Source: CAZSDP01 sp964605665 (lineage in GTDB: Bacteria; Planctomycetota; UBA8108; UBA1146). Taken from it: 64,000 nt of DNA. How positions within the stretch are numbered: the first letter of the stretch is position 1; each line of letters begins with the position of its first letter. The position numbers were made by a program, and so were the translations under genes. A model generated the notes under the pieces. That model did no database searches and had not been told where the DNA came from. It saw nothing but the letters and a program-made list of their open reading frames with translations. The DNA is taken from NCBI GenBank assembly GCA_964605665.1, contig CAZSDP010000009.1, forward strand, positions 1 through 64,000. Direction: 5' to 3'. This document shows, in pieces, positions 37,332 through 45,681 of this stretch.

Positions 37332-38468
37332 ATGAAGAGGACTTTGTTCGAGAAAATCGCTGAGCTGCCTCAAACACCTGCAAAGCCAAAGCAGCCGCTG
37401 CCGATCGTGGCAGTCGGAGCGGGGAACATCGTTCGTACAGGACACATCCCAGCCGCCAGAGCATTGGGGATCCCCTACTGCGGTTTCTTCGATATCGATG
37501 CTCAACAAGCGAATCAATCTCGGGATCTCGCTGGAGAAGGGGTTGTGTTTCGCGATTTCGAAGATGCAACACGTCATGGAGCGGACGTTGTTTATGACGT
37601 CGCAGTACCGGCAGATCAGATCTGCGAGATCCTCAAGCAATTGCCCGATGGCAGCGGTGTCTTGATACAAAAACCGTTTGGACGAGATCTCGCGGAAGCG
37701 GAACGACTGCAGGGTATCTGTCATGACCGATCTCTAAAGGCGGCTGTCAACTTTCAATTGCGCAGCGCACCAAACATCATGCCTCTGATCTCCGCACTCG
37801 AATCGAACTTACTCGGCCCATTGAGAGAGATTGAGGTTCGAGTCGTCGTCAATACTCCATGGTCGAACTGGGCGTTTCTCGCGGGAATTCCGCGACTCGA
37901 AGTTTTGTATCACTCGATTCACTACTTCGACCTGATCCGCTCTCTCGCCGGCGAGCCGCAAGAGGTCCACGCGATTTCGCAACAAGCAGAAGATACGAAA
38001 TACTCTGATGTTGGAGTCAGCGCCTTACTCCGAACACGATCTGGGCTTCGGACGATTGTTCACACCGATCATGGACATGACTTCGGGAGTCGACATGCTG
38101 CCAGTGAAGTCCGCATGACTGGATCACGAGGAGCAGCAGTGGCGCGCATGGGCGTCAACCTCGACTATCCGACCGGTCTTCCCGACACCCTGGAGATTGC
38201 GGAGATTGGCGGCGAGTGGAATTCAGTCCCTCTGAGGGGGAATTGGTTCCCAGAGGCCTTTGAAGGGCCGATGGGAGAGTTACAGCGTCATATCACTGAA
38301 GGAGCGCCGCCCCCACCGACTCACGTCGACGACGCCATAAACACCATGGCCCTGGTTGAAACGGTGTATCGTGCGATCTCGACCCCGGGCACTCCCCTGA
38401 TCGAATCAACGGGATCCCAGAGTGGTACTCAGCCTTCAACATCCGATGACGAGAAAGACCGAAAATGA
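37332..38468 (+). CDS. Gfo/Idh/MocA-family oxidoreductase
   Basis: NAD(P)-dependent oxidoreductase of 378 residues. The nucleotide-binding start is VAVGAGNIVRTGHIPAARALG. The usual EKP motif is QKP here (Gln113-Lys114-Pro115), keeping the catalytic Lys. The later active-site segment reads YHSIHYFDLIRSLAG, so the common DxGxH pattern is altered. The operon has no other candidate for the first oxidation, so it may act as the sugar 1-dehydrogenase making the lactone. That role is inferred: L-fucose dehydrogenases are usually SDR or AKR proteins. Its stop overlaps the next gene as ATGA. Confidence 0.85.
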   Translation: MKRTLFEKIAELPQTPAKPKQPLPIVAVGAGNIVRTGHIPAARALGIPYCGFFDIDAQQANQSRDLAGEGVVFRDFEDATRHGADVVYDVAVPADQICEILKQLPDGSGVLIQKPFGRDLAEAERLQGICHDRSLKAAVNFQLRSAPNIMPLISALESNLLGPLREIEVRVVVNTPWSNWAFLAGIPRLEVLYHSIHYFDLIRSLAGEPQEVHAISQQAEDTKYSDVGVSALLRTRSGLRTIVHTDHGHDFGSRHAASEVRMTGSRGAAVARMGVNLDYPTGLPDTLEIAEIGGEWNSVPLRGNWFPEAFEGPMGELQRHITEGAPPPPTHVDDAINTMALVETVYRAISTPGTPLIESTGSQSGTQPSTSDDEKDRK

Positions 38469-39568
38469 GCTTAAAAATTGGCGACGTATCGACGCAACTC
38501 CTGCGTGTTCCGCTCGGCCAGCGCACCATCACCGACAGTCAAAGCACCGTAGATCACGTTGAGTTTTTGCAGGTGATCATAGAAACGGACAGTGATCACA
38601 CAGGCTTCGGCATGAATTGGTCATACACTCCCGGTCTCCGTGCCGCACAAGTCATGGTGGATGAAAACTATGCTCCGCTGATCCAAGGTGAAGATGCGTT
38701 CTTTCGTAAAGAGCTCGTTCAACGGATGTTCCTGTCAAATCACTTTGTCGGACGTGTTGGAGCGGCCCGGGTTGGACTCGCAGCGGTTGAGTTCGCGCTT
38801 TGGGATCTCGCTTGCAAAGCAGCAGACTTACCTCTCTGGAAGTACCTCGGAGCTTGCCGAGACCGAGTCAAAGCTTACAGCACTGATGGTGGCTGGTTGA
38901 CGTGGAGCCAAGATGAACTGGTGAGCGATGCACTCGCCTTGATCGATCGAGGATTCGACGCGGTCAAAATCAAGCTCGGACGATCCGACCCTCGAGAAGA
39001 CATTGCTCGTGTTGCGGCGGTGAGAGCTGCGGTCGGTGACAAAGTGAAAATCATGACCGATGTCAATTGCGCATGGGATCTCGCCACTGCGAGATTTTGG
39101 GGAGAGCGGCTCGCAGACCATGATGTCTATTGGCTGGAAGAACCCCTCCAACCTGAAGACATCGGATCTCATGCGGAATTGGCTCGCTCGATCGCAGTGC
39201 CGATCGCAGTCGGTGAAACCATTTACAATAGGGAAACCTTTCGCGACTACCTTGAAACAGGAGCCGCACGCATTGTTCAGGCAGATGCGACCAAATTGAG
39301 TGGAATTGACGAGTGGTTGGACGTCGCAGCCCTCGCAGCGACCTACCATCGTCCATTGATCCCGCACACCAACGTGCAGCAGAAACTCCATGTACAACTT
39401 GCCGCTGCAACGCCTGGAGTTCCGATGGTCGAGAACTGCTACGAATCACTACTCGACATCTGGGAAGAACCGATTCGAGTTGAGGAGGGATACTATCCCC
39501 TGCCACAAGAGCCTGGAATCGGGCTCAAACTGACAAAAGACACGGTAGAGAAGTATCAAGTGAGCTGA
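38465..39568 (+). CDS. Enolase-superfamily sugar-acid dehydratase (mandelate racemase family)
   Basis: Enzyme of 367 residues in the mandelate racemase/muconate lactonising family. Catalytic KxK is K168/K170 (VKIKLG). Metal ligands are D199 (MTDVNCAW), E225 (WLEEPL) and E251 (AVGETIY), and H301 lies in IPHTNVQQKLHVQL. These enzymes abstract an alpha proton from a carboxylate; in this setting the likely reaction is dehydration of L-fuconate or L-rhamnonate to the 2-keto-3-deoxy acid. It is shorter than the well-known Xanthomonas-type L-fuconate dehydratases, so the exact substrate is open. Its start overlaps the oxidoreductase stop. Confidence 0.88.
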   Translation: MSLKIGDVSTQLLRVPLGQRTITDSQSTVDHVEFLQVIIETDSDHTGFGMNWSYTPGLRAAQVMVDENYAPLIQGEDAFFRKELVQRMFLSNHFVGRVGAARVGLAAVEFALWDLACKAADLPLWKYLGACRDRVKAYSTDGGWLTWSQDELVSDALALIDRGFDAVKIKLGRSDPREDIARVAAVRAAVGDKVKIMTDVNCAWDLATARFWGERLADHDVYWLEEPLQPEDIGSHAELARSIAVPIAVGETIYNRETFRDYLETGAARIVQADATKLSGIDEWLDVAALAATYHRPLIPHTNVQQKLHVQLAAATPGVPMVENCYESLLDIWEEPIRVEEGYYPLPQEPGIGLKLTKDTVEKYQVS

Positions 39569-39605
39569 AGAGAGAAACGCGATTCTCCGTCGATTCTCTC
39601 TTCAG
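39565..39605. terminator. Hairpin between convergent genes
   Basis: A 12-bp inverted repeat (CTGAAGAGAGAA at 39565-39576 and its complement at 39594-39605) spans the stop codon of the dehydratase gene. No T-run follows, so it may stabilise or end transcripts from either side weakly. The minus-strand M4 protease gene ends 20 bases beyond it. Confidence 0.5.
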
Positions 39606-39624
39606 CTTGCACTCAGAGCAGTGG

Positions 39625-42600
39625 TTAGTCGCAGGGAGGATAAGAATCGCACCCCAGCGAATCTGCTGTCGGATCGGGCCCACAAACTTCCCAGGGAGCT
39701 GGTGGGTTTGGACCTTGTGAAAAGAGATTCGAGAGCAAGTAGATCGGATCTCCGATGTTCGATTGACCATCATCGTTCGCGTCACAGGCGTCGTAACAAG
39801 TGGTCATTCCATTCGAAAACAGTAACGCCAAGTTCGAGATCGGGTCTCCCAAGTCGACAGCTCCGTCGGTATTACAGTCCCCCCGAACCAACTCAATCTC
39901 TACCGGAATCAACGTGATGAGGCCATCCTCTTGCAAGGTCTCGAGAGAGATGCCGCCACCACTCACCACCACGTTATCGACTGGAGGAGAACCAATCGTC
40001 GAACTCCAAGAGAGTAGGGTCGTGACAGGCGCCGTCGCACCGACCAGAGTTGCTGGAACTGTCTCGTAATTGACCGAGATCACCTCCGTAGGGCCCGCGA
40101 AAGTGAGAGTCACTGGAACAGCGCTAAAACTGTAGATCACCCCGAGGGTAAGACCATTTGGCTCGATCGCCTCGAAGTAGTAATCGGGACCGATACCGCT
40201 GTTCAAACCACCGAGGACTCCGATCGGCTCCGTCGAAGTCGGCTGAAGGATCGACGCGTCATTGACCAAGCTCATACTGAAACCCGATGTTGGATTTGGA
40301 AAACCGGGAGTTGTTCCATCCTCTTCAATCGTCAGAGGAACGCTGAAATCTCCCACCCCTGTCTGAGCTAGGTACTCAACGGAAGTATCTGGAGCACGGT
40401 AGCTGAAGTAGATCGGCGGCTCGATCAGGGCGGTGCAGGTCGCGTTTGTTTGTAATGATCCACAAGATGCGATCAGTTGGTACTCGTAGGTTCCCACCAT
40501 GCCAGGAAAATCGGTGTATGACGTCGCGTCCCCGGGAAGGGAATCGATAAAGACACCATCTCGGCGAACTGCAATGGATGTGTACGGTTCGCCATTCTCC
40601 CAGGAGAGCATGGTGACGATTCCGAATCCTTGAGTGCAGGTAAAGTTGGTCAGAGGATCACAGATACAAATCGGATCTGATTGACAGTCCGGGTCGAGGC
40701 AATCTGTTGATCCATCGAAGTCATCATCGACGCCGTTGTCGCAATCTTCCGGTGGGACAAAGAGGGAGAGGCTGAGGGTGCCGGTACCGAATTCTGCGGC
40801 GTTTCTGCCACCGATCCGGATCTTGAGTGGAGTCCCTCCGATCGCCACCAGGTCTATGAGGGAAGATCCCCCCAAGCAGCCGGAACCATCACCGGAACAA
40901 GCAAGCTGGATCAGTGACGAGCAAGAACCGCTGTAGACAGTGAGATCGGTATCGAAGTCTGCGGTGTCGCAAGTGCTCACTGTCAAAATGCCAGTGAAGG
41001 CTGGGGTGTATTCAAACCACACATCTTGAACAGATGCTCCGAGGGAGCTCCCTGCGCACCCCGCAGGATCGATCGCATCCGAGCTGGTAGTGGCACCAGT
41101 CGTATCGAATGATTGAGCACCCAGCGACGCAGAGAGAGCGACGTCGCATTCATCCCCTGGCCATTGGCACGCGGGGAATGTGGTGCAGTCGCTATCGTCA
41201 CAATCGACGAAAGTGTCCCCGTCATCGTCGACTCCGTTGTCGCAAATTTCTACTGAGGGGGAATAGTCGATCGACAGCTCACCAGGCCAGCCAACCAACA
41301 CTTCCCACGACCCGATGCGAATCAAGTAGGTCACGCCGCCGGTCACGGGAAAATCGGGAATCTCCGAAGTGAATACACTGCAGTTTGCAGTATCACCATT
41401 GCAGGCCTCCGCAACCAAAGCACCGCAGATACCGGAGTAAATGGCGAGATCCGTATCGAAGGTCGCGATGTTGCAGGTCGAGAAGGTGACCAGTCCATCG
41501 ACCGGAGGAGTGAACTGGAACCAGACATCTTGAGCAAACTGTCCAAGCGAACCTGGATCACACAAGCCACTTGGATAGGGTGCGTTCGACGCTGTTGCAT
41601 TGGTCGAATCGAATGGGGTCAAGCCGGGGCCGACGACTTCTGCATTGAGGCAATCATCATTGGCGGGAGGCGGGCCCATTCCACAAACTGGTGCATCGAA
41701 ATCGACTGCGTCGAGGGCCAGCTCCAATTGAGCCAAGTCTGCCGCAGACATCACAATCCCCGAAGGAACCCCCGTGCGTGGATCATTGAGATTTGTACCG
41801 AGCAAGTCGGTCGCAGCTTGCACGAAAAGCGGATCGGCATCGGCGAAGAAGCTTGCAGGGGTCAAGTAAACCGTCAAAGTCCTGAACCAGATCGATCCTG
41901 CGGCAATCGCTCCGATTGGGCTCACTGTGATCCCATTGTAGGTTTTCCCATCCACCAGCATCGCAAACGCGTGATTGGGGACGCCACTTCCACTGTGGAC
42001 CCCACCATGATCGACATTTGGATCGCAGAAGTTAGCGTAGATCGGATCTGTAGTACTGGGAGGGTCTGAAAAGCAGTCAGGGAAATAGAGATCACGAATC
42101 GCACCGAAGCTGGTGTCTTCACCCATTCTCCAGCGTACCGAGCCATCGGAGCAATCAGTTCGTGAATCGTTGGGAGTATCTGTTCCTGAGCCACTCGGTG
42201 TTGAAGGCCACGATGGAGATCCGCCGATGGTGTCAGGAACCGATGCATCCCCATTCCACAGATCGACAAGCTCACCAAAGACATCAGAGAATGACTCATT
42301 GAGCATTCCCGGTTGATTTTGATAGATCAAACCTGCGGTAAATTGGGTCACTCCGTGGAAGAACTCGTGAGCCACCACATCATCGGTGAGTAGCCCGTCG
42401 CAGTACAAGGAACGAGATCCATTCCACACCGCATTAGGACAGATGTTTCCACTCCAGTGAGCGGTGACGCGAAGTGTACTCCCGTTACCGTCCAGAGAAT
42501 CGCGTCCGAGGCCTTCCATCAAAAGCTGATAGACATCTCCTGCAAAATCATAGCCCGCATCGATGTCGACATCTCCAGTTGCTGGGTCTCCCTCTTCGCG

Positions 42601-43341
42601 CGCCAGCACACCAATGCCCCCATTTGTTCCATCATTCACTTGGCGAAAAAGTGCACTGTGAGCGGCAGGCCAACGGTCGAGCAGCTCACCACTCACCGCG
42701 TCGATCAAAACATGCTCTGGGAGAGCATTGGGAATCTCCAAAGTGAGATGCCAAGCCAATCGAATTCCTGCGGGGGGATCTCCGTACCAACGAGGGTCGA
42801 CCAAGACCAAAGTTGATTGGATCGCTGTGGCTCCGAATATCTCCATCGCACCTTCGGCGAGAAAAATCGCATCTTCAACGCGAAAGATCGGCTCAATCGG
42901 AGTCGCAGGGGGAATCGGATAGAAGTCTCCATTCACCGAGGTAAACGTTCCATCTGGATGCTGATGAACGATCAGTTGCCCGGTGAATACTGACACGCCC
43001 CGATGCACCTGTTGATAGCGATGGTGGACGTCTCCCAAGACACAGACCGACTGATCGATCAACTGAAGTTGTTCCTCGGGATTGTCCATCCCGAAAAGCC
43101 CCCCATGGGCGCGGAGAATCGTGAGAGGGTCTTCTGAAGCCGGAAACGGGATCTCCTTGCGATCGGGACCACTGAGGTATGAAACAAGCCCCGTCACCTT
43201 GGAGCGAACTGATAACCAACCATCCGGCGCTGGATCCGCAGCAGACAAGCTGTCCAACCCGATCAAGAGGGTCGCACAAGTGCAGAACGACCAAAGGATC
43301 GCGTGCCGTATCGAGAATCTCATAGGACTTCTATCAAACAC
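39625..43341 (-). CDS. Secreted thermolysin-like M4 metalloprotease with PPC, cohesin-like and dockerin-like domains
   Basis: Exported zinc protease of 1238 residues. I choose GTG 43341 because AAAGGAGGAG lies just upstream; ATG 43323 is possible. The signal peptide ends near SLSAAD. An FTP-type propeptide region follows, then the catalytic domain: HEFFH (His325, Glu326, His329), third zinc ligand Glu349 in LNESFSDVFGELVD, and active-site His in GGVHSGSGVPNHAF. Two PPC-like sandwiches (NDDCLNA...DVWFQFTPP; DECDVAL...DVWFEYTP) are separated by Asp-rich stretches (CDNGVDDDGDTFVDCDDSDC). A cohesin-like domain and two dockerin-like repeats close the protein. It interrupts the sugar genes on the opposite strand. 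Confidence 0.9.
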   Translation of the reverse strand: MFDRSPMRFSIRHAILWSFCTCATLLIGLDSLSAADPAPDGWLSVRSKVTGLVSYLSGPDRKEIPFPASEDPLTILRAHGGLFGMDNPEEQLQLIDQSVCVLGDVHHRYQQVHRGVSVFTGQLIVHQHPDGTFTSVNGDFYPIPPATPIEPIFRVEDAIFLAEGAMEIFGATAIQSTLVLVDPRWYGDPPAGIRLAWHLTLEIPNALPEHVLIDAVSGELLDRWPAAHSALFRQVNDGTNGGIGVLAREEGDPATGDVDIDAGYDFAGDVYQLLMEGLGRDSLDGNGSTLRVTAHWSGNICPNAVWNGSRSLYCDGLLTDDVVAHEFFHGVTQFTAGLIYQNQPGMLNESFSDVFGELVDLWNGDASVPDTIGGSPSWPSTPSGSGTDTPNDSRTDCSDGSVRWRMGEDTSFGAIRDLYFPDCFSDPPSTTDPIYANFCDPNVDHGGVHSGSGVPNHAFAMLVDGKTYNGITVSPIGAIAAGSIWFRTLTVYLTPASFFADADPLFVQAATDLLGTNLNDPRTGVPSGIVMSAADLAQLELALDAVDFDAPVCGMGPPPANDDCLNAEVVGPGLTPFDSTNATASNAPYPSGLCDPGSLGQFAQDVWFQFTPPVDGLVTFSTCNIATFDTDLAIYSGICGALVAEACNGDTANCSVFTSEIPDFPVTGGVTYLIRIGSWEVLVGWPGELSIDYSPSVEICDNGVDDDGDTFVDCDDSDCTTFPACQWPGDECDVALSASLGAQSFDTTGATTSSDAIDPAGCAGSSLGASVQDVWFEYTPAFTGILTVSTCDTADFDTDLTVYSGSCSSLIQLACSGDGSGCLGGSSLIDLVAIGGTPLKIRIGGRNAAEFGTGTLSLSLFVPPEDCDNGVDDDFDGSTDCLDPDCQSDPICICDPLTNFTCTQGFGIVTMLSWENGEPYTSIAVRRDGVFIDSLPGDATSYTDFPGMVGTYEYQLIASCGSLQTNATCTALIEPPIYFSYRAPDTSVEYLAQTGVGDFSVPLTIEEDGTTPGFPNPTSGFSMSLVNDASILQPTSTEPIGVLGGLNSGIGPDYYFEAIEPNGLTLGVIYSFSAVPVTLTFAGPTEVISVNYETVPATLVGATAPVTTLLSWSSTIGSPPVDNVVVSGGGISLETLQEDGLITLIPVEIELVRGDCNTDGAVDLGDPISNLALLFSNGMTTCYDACDANDDGQSNIGDPIYLLSNLFSQGPNPPAPWEVCGPDPTADSLGCDSYPPCD

Positions 43342-43714
43342 GGTCTCCTCCTTTACTGGGACGAGGTAGTTGGTTGTCAATTGACGGGCGACTGGGCTGA
43401 AGAAAGAAAGCGCGTTCAGCAGTCCTCAGCGTCAATCAAATTGCGCGATCGATCGAGGATGGTTCACAACTTTAGAACTGGAGATGCCCTCAATCGATCA
43501 GCCCTCTCACTACGGTCATCAATAGTCCGAGCCAAGGACATTGGACCACGTGGGATGAGTGTGAGATACGATGGATCGGAGCCCAACGATGGAAAAATGA
43601 GAGCGAAAAATCCAGTTAGTAATCACCAAACATCGTAGGGTGTGCAACGGCTGGAAACAAGGTCCAGTCGTCACCACAATCTCTCAAGAAACTACTTGAA
43701 ACTAGGGGGCACGG
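43342..43714. promoter_or_regulatory. Divergent upstream region of M4 protease and lactonase genes
   Basis: The protease reads left and the amidohydrolase reads right from this stretch of about 370 bases, so both promoters should be here. I see no clear promoter boxes, operator or small gene. GGGGG lies a few bases before the ATG at 43715. Confidence 0.45.
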
Positions 43715-44557
43715 ATGCTTGTTGACTCCCATCAGCACTTCTGGAGGTACGATCGTGAATCCTACCCTTGGATCACAGACGACCTCTCTGTTCTGCGAGT
43801 CGATTTTCTCCCTGAAGATCTCGAGCCAAAGATGTTGAATACCGGGGTCCGCGGCTCCGTCGCTGTCCAAGCTGTTCAGTCCACAACAGAGAATCAACGG
43901 CTCCTCGACTGGGCTGATGCGGCGCCGACCATCCTCGGGGTAGTCGGCTGGGTCGACCTGACCGCGGATCAGAGTCGTGTCGATCTTGAACTGGAGCGCT
44001 TCTCTGCTCATCCAAAGGCGATCGGCATACGCCATATCGTGCAGGATGAACCGGACTCTCGGTTCCTTGATCGGGAAGACTTTCGCCGAGGAGTCTCCCG
44101 TCTACCCACCTATCACCTCACCTATGATTTACTCATTCGTCCTCCTCAGCTGCCAGCTGCACTCGACTTCGTTCCGGCGTTACCCGAAGTACCGATGGTT
44201 CTCGATCATCTCGGCAAGCCTCCGATCGCCAGTGGAGAACTGGAGAACTGGCGTCTTGGGATTGAGACCCTCGCCCGTCAGCAAAACCTGTGTGCCAAGG
44301 TCTCGGGACTGGTCACTGAGGCAAACTGGGAGGATTGGCAGCCGCAGGATCTCCGCCCGATACTGGACATCGCTCTCGAGGCCTTTGGCCCTGATCGTCT
44401 GATGCTGGGAAGCGATTGGCCCGTCTGTAATCTCGCTGCATCGTACGAGCAGGTCTTCGCCGTTGTGCAACCTTGGTTGCAGGAACTCTCGAATGACGAA
44501 AGAAGGCGTATCGAAGCGGGAACTGCCATCGAGTTTTATCAACTCGATCTAGAGTGA
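43715..44557 (+). CDS. Amidohydrolase-family lactonase, probable L-fuconolactonase
   Basis: Metal-type TIM-barrel hydrolase of 280 residues. It opens MLVDSHQHFW, with the HxH pair at residues 6 and 8, and contains GIRHIVQDEPD, VPMVLDHLGKPPI, LCAKVSGLVTEANWEDW and RLMLGSDWPVC. This pattern fits amidohydrolase-related sugar lactonases (L-fuconolactonase/L-rhamnonolactonase) that open the lactone to the aldonate. It supplies the step missing from the operon at 34511-39568, from which it is separated by the M4 protease on the other strand. The substrate is inferred. Confidence 0.87.
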   Translation: MLVDSHQHFWRYDRESYPWITDDLSVLRVDFLPEDLEPKMLNTGVRGSVAVQAVQSTTENQRLLDWADAAPTILGVVGWVDLTADQSRVDLELERFSAHPKAIGIRHIVQDEPDSRFLDREDFRRGVSRLPTYHLTYDLLIRPPQLPAALDFVPALPEVPMVLDHLGKPPIASGELENWRLGIETLARQQNLCAKVSGLVTEANWEDWQPQDLRPILDIALEAFGPDRLMLGSDWPVCNLAASYEQVFAVVQPWLQELSNDERRRIEAGTAIEFYQLDLE

Positions 44558-44566
44558 ACGTCACAA

Positions 44567-45196
44567 TCAGGGTGATCTCTCCAACACCCACGTCGTCATC
44601 GCACGGAGATTTTGGACATTAGTTGTCTTGATCGGCTCGACCAAGCGTCCACCGAGCTGGTCGGTCCACGCGAGCAGAGCCTCGAGATCTACCAGATATC
44701 GAGTCGATCGATCGCCGAGTCGAAAACACCCATCGCCTTGAGGCTCAATGAACTCCTCGATACCCACCGAGGAAGCTAGTCGGCAGAAGAACAGCCCCCC
44801 CGGCGCGAGAAACCTCCAGCTTCCGCGCAGCATCCTCGCAAAGTGATCTGAGCCAGTTGCAAAGTGAAGAACAGCGTTGGAAATCACGAGGTCAAAGCTC
44901 TCAGCTGGAAAGGGGCACTCCTCCAATGTCGCACAGCAGAAATTCTCTGCGTCCAAGTCCGGCCTCACTCTTTGGGCAAGCTCACGAACCGCTTCGATCG
45001 CTCTCTCTTCAGGATCGACTCCGTAGACCTGGTGGCCGATTTCCATCAGTAAAGAGAGATTCCGACCTGCTCCGCAGCCGACATCGATCACTCGAGGACG
45101 GTGATTGAGCCGTCCCTTGACGATCTGATCGAGCAGATACACATCGATTCCTCCGAGCAGCTCGGCCACTTCAGCATGAGAGTTGGGTCGATTCAT
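44567..45196 (-). CDS. Class I SAM-dependent methyltransferase
   Basis: Methyltransferase of 209 residues. Motif I VIDVGCGAGRNLSLL, the acidic residue in YGVDPEERAI, motif II region FDLVISNAVLHFA and APGGLFFCRL (post-II) are clear, as in UbiE/Methyltransf_11 proteins. The substrate cannot be read. It is convergent with the lactonase, whose stop is only nine bases away. Confidence 0.88.
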   Translation of the reverse strand: MNRPNSHAEVAELLGGIDVYLLDQIVKGRLNHRPRVIDVGCGAGRNLSLLMEIGHQVYGVDPEERAIEAVRELAQRVRPDLDAENFCCATLEECPFPAESFDLVISNAVLHFATGSDHFARMLRGSWRFLAPGGLFFCRLASSVGIEEFIEPQGDGCFRLGDRSTRYLVDLEALLAWTDQLGGRLVEPIKTTNVQNLRAMTTWVLERSP

Positions 45197-45681
45197 TCTC
45201 AGATTCCCTCAACGACTGTTGCTCTGAATTCCAATGAGTCTGCATTTGTTCTTTGGGTCGCTGTATCGAAGCATTCAGGCGAATACGGTACTCGCCGAAG
45301 CAGTGAAGCAACAGGAATTCGCTGCACCGCTCTGCAGAGAAGCTTCTCCGAGCAGCAACCCCACTCCTCCCCCGCATTCCAGCATTCGTCAAAAGAGAAA
45401 ATCCGCATTGATCGGGTCGATTCCAATAGTTCCGGCAAAAGAGAGATTGTCGGGTCAAACCAGCTGGGTACCCTGTGGCGATCGGCTCTCGGTACCCTTG
45501 GAGCATTTGCCGACGAGCGGATGACTTGTCGTAATCTACTGGGCGTACTCAACTGAACACAATCGACTGAACACAATCGACTGAACACAATCGACTGAAC
45601 ACAATCGACTGAACACAATCGACTTGGCCGCGACCCGCCAATGCCCGCTGGCTGCCATGATCAATTGACTGAGGAGGTCTC
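45197..45681. other. Divergent intergenic region with tandem repeat
   Basis: No gene is recognisable in these 485 bases between the methyltransferase and the M24 peptidase. It contains the 14-bp tandem repeat annotated separately at 45553. GAGGAGG at 45671-45677 serves the TTG start at 45682. Confidence 0.5.
45553..45622. repeat. Five perfect copies of a 14-bp tandem repeat
   Basis: The unit CTGAACACAATCGA is repeated five times without a mismatch from 45553 to 45622. It lies upstream of the M24 peptidase gene. The unit length equals that of the repeat at 12088 but the sequence is unrelated. Perfect copies suggest recent expansion by slippage, or a real regulatory or structural element. Confidence 0.95.

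Noticed and set aside
33267..44557. Mobile element or genomic island carrying the sugar genes
   Set aside because: No integrase, transposase, terminal repeat or tRNA boundary was seen, and codon use looks like that of the neighbours by eye.
45101..45618. Frames of up to 151 codons in the methyltransferase-M24 intergenic region
   Set aside because: They translate the tandem repeat or give unrecognisable peptides and overlap on both strands.
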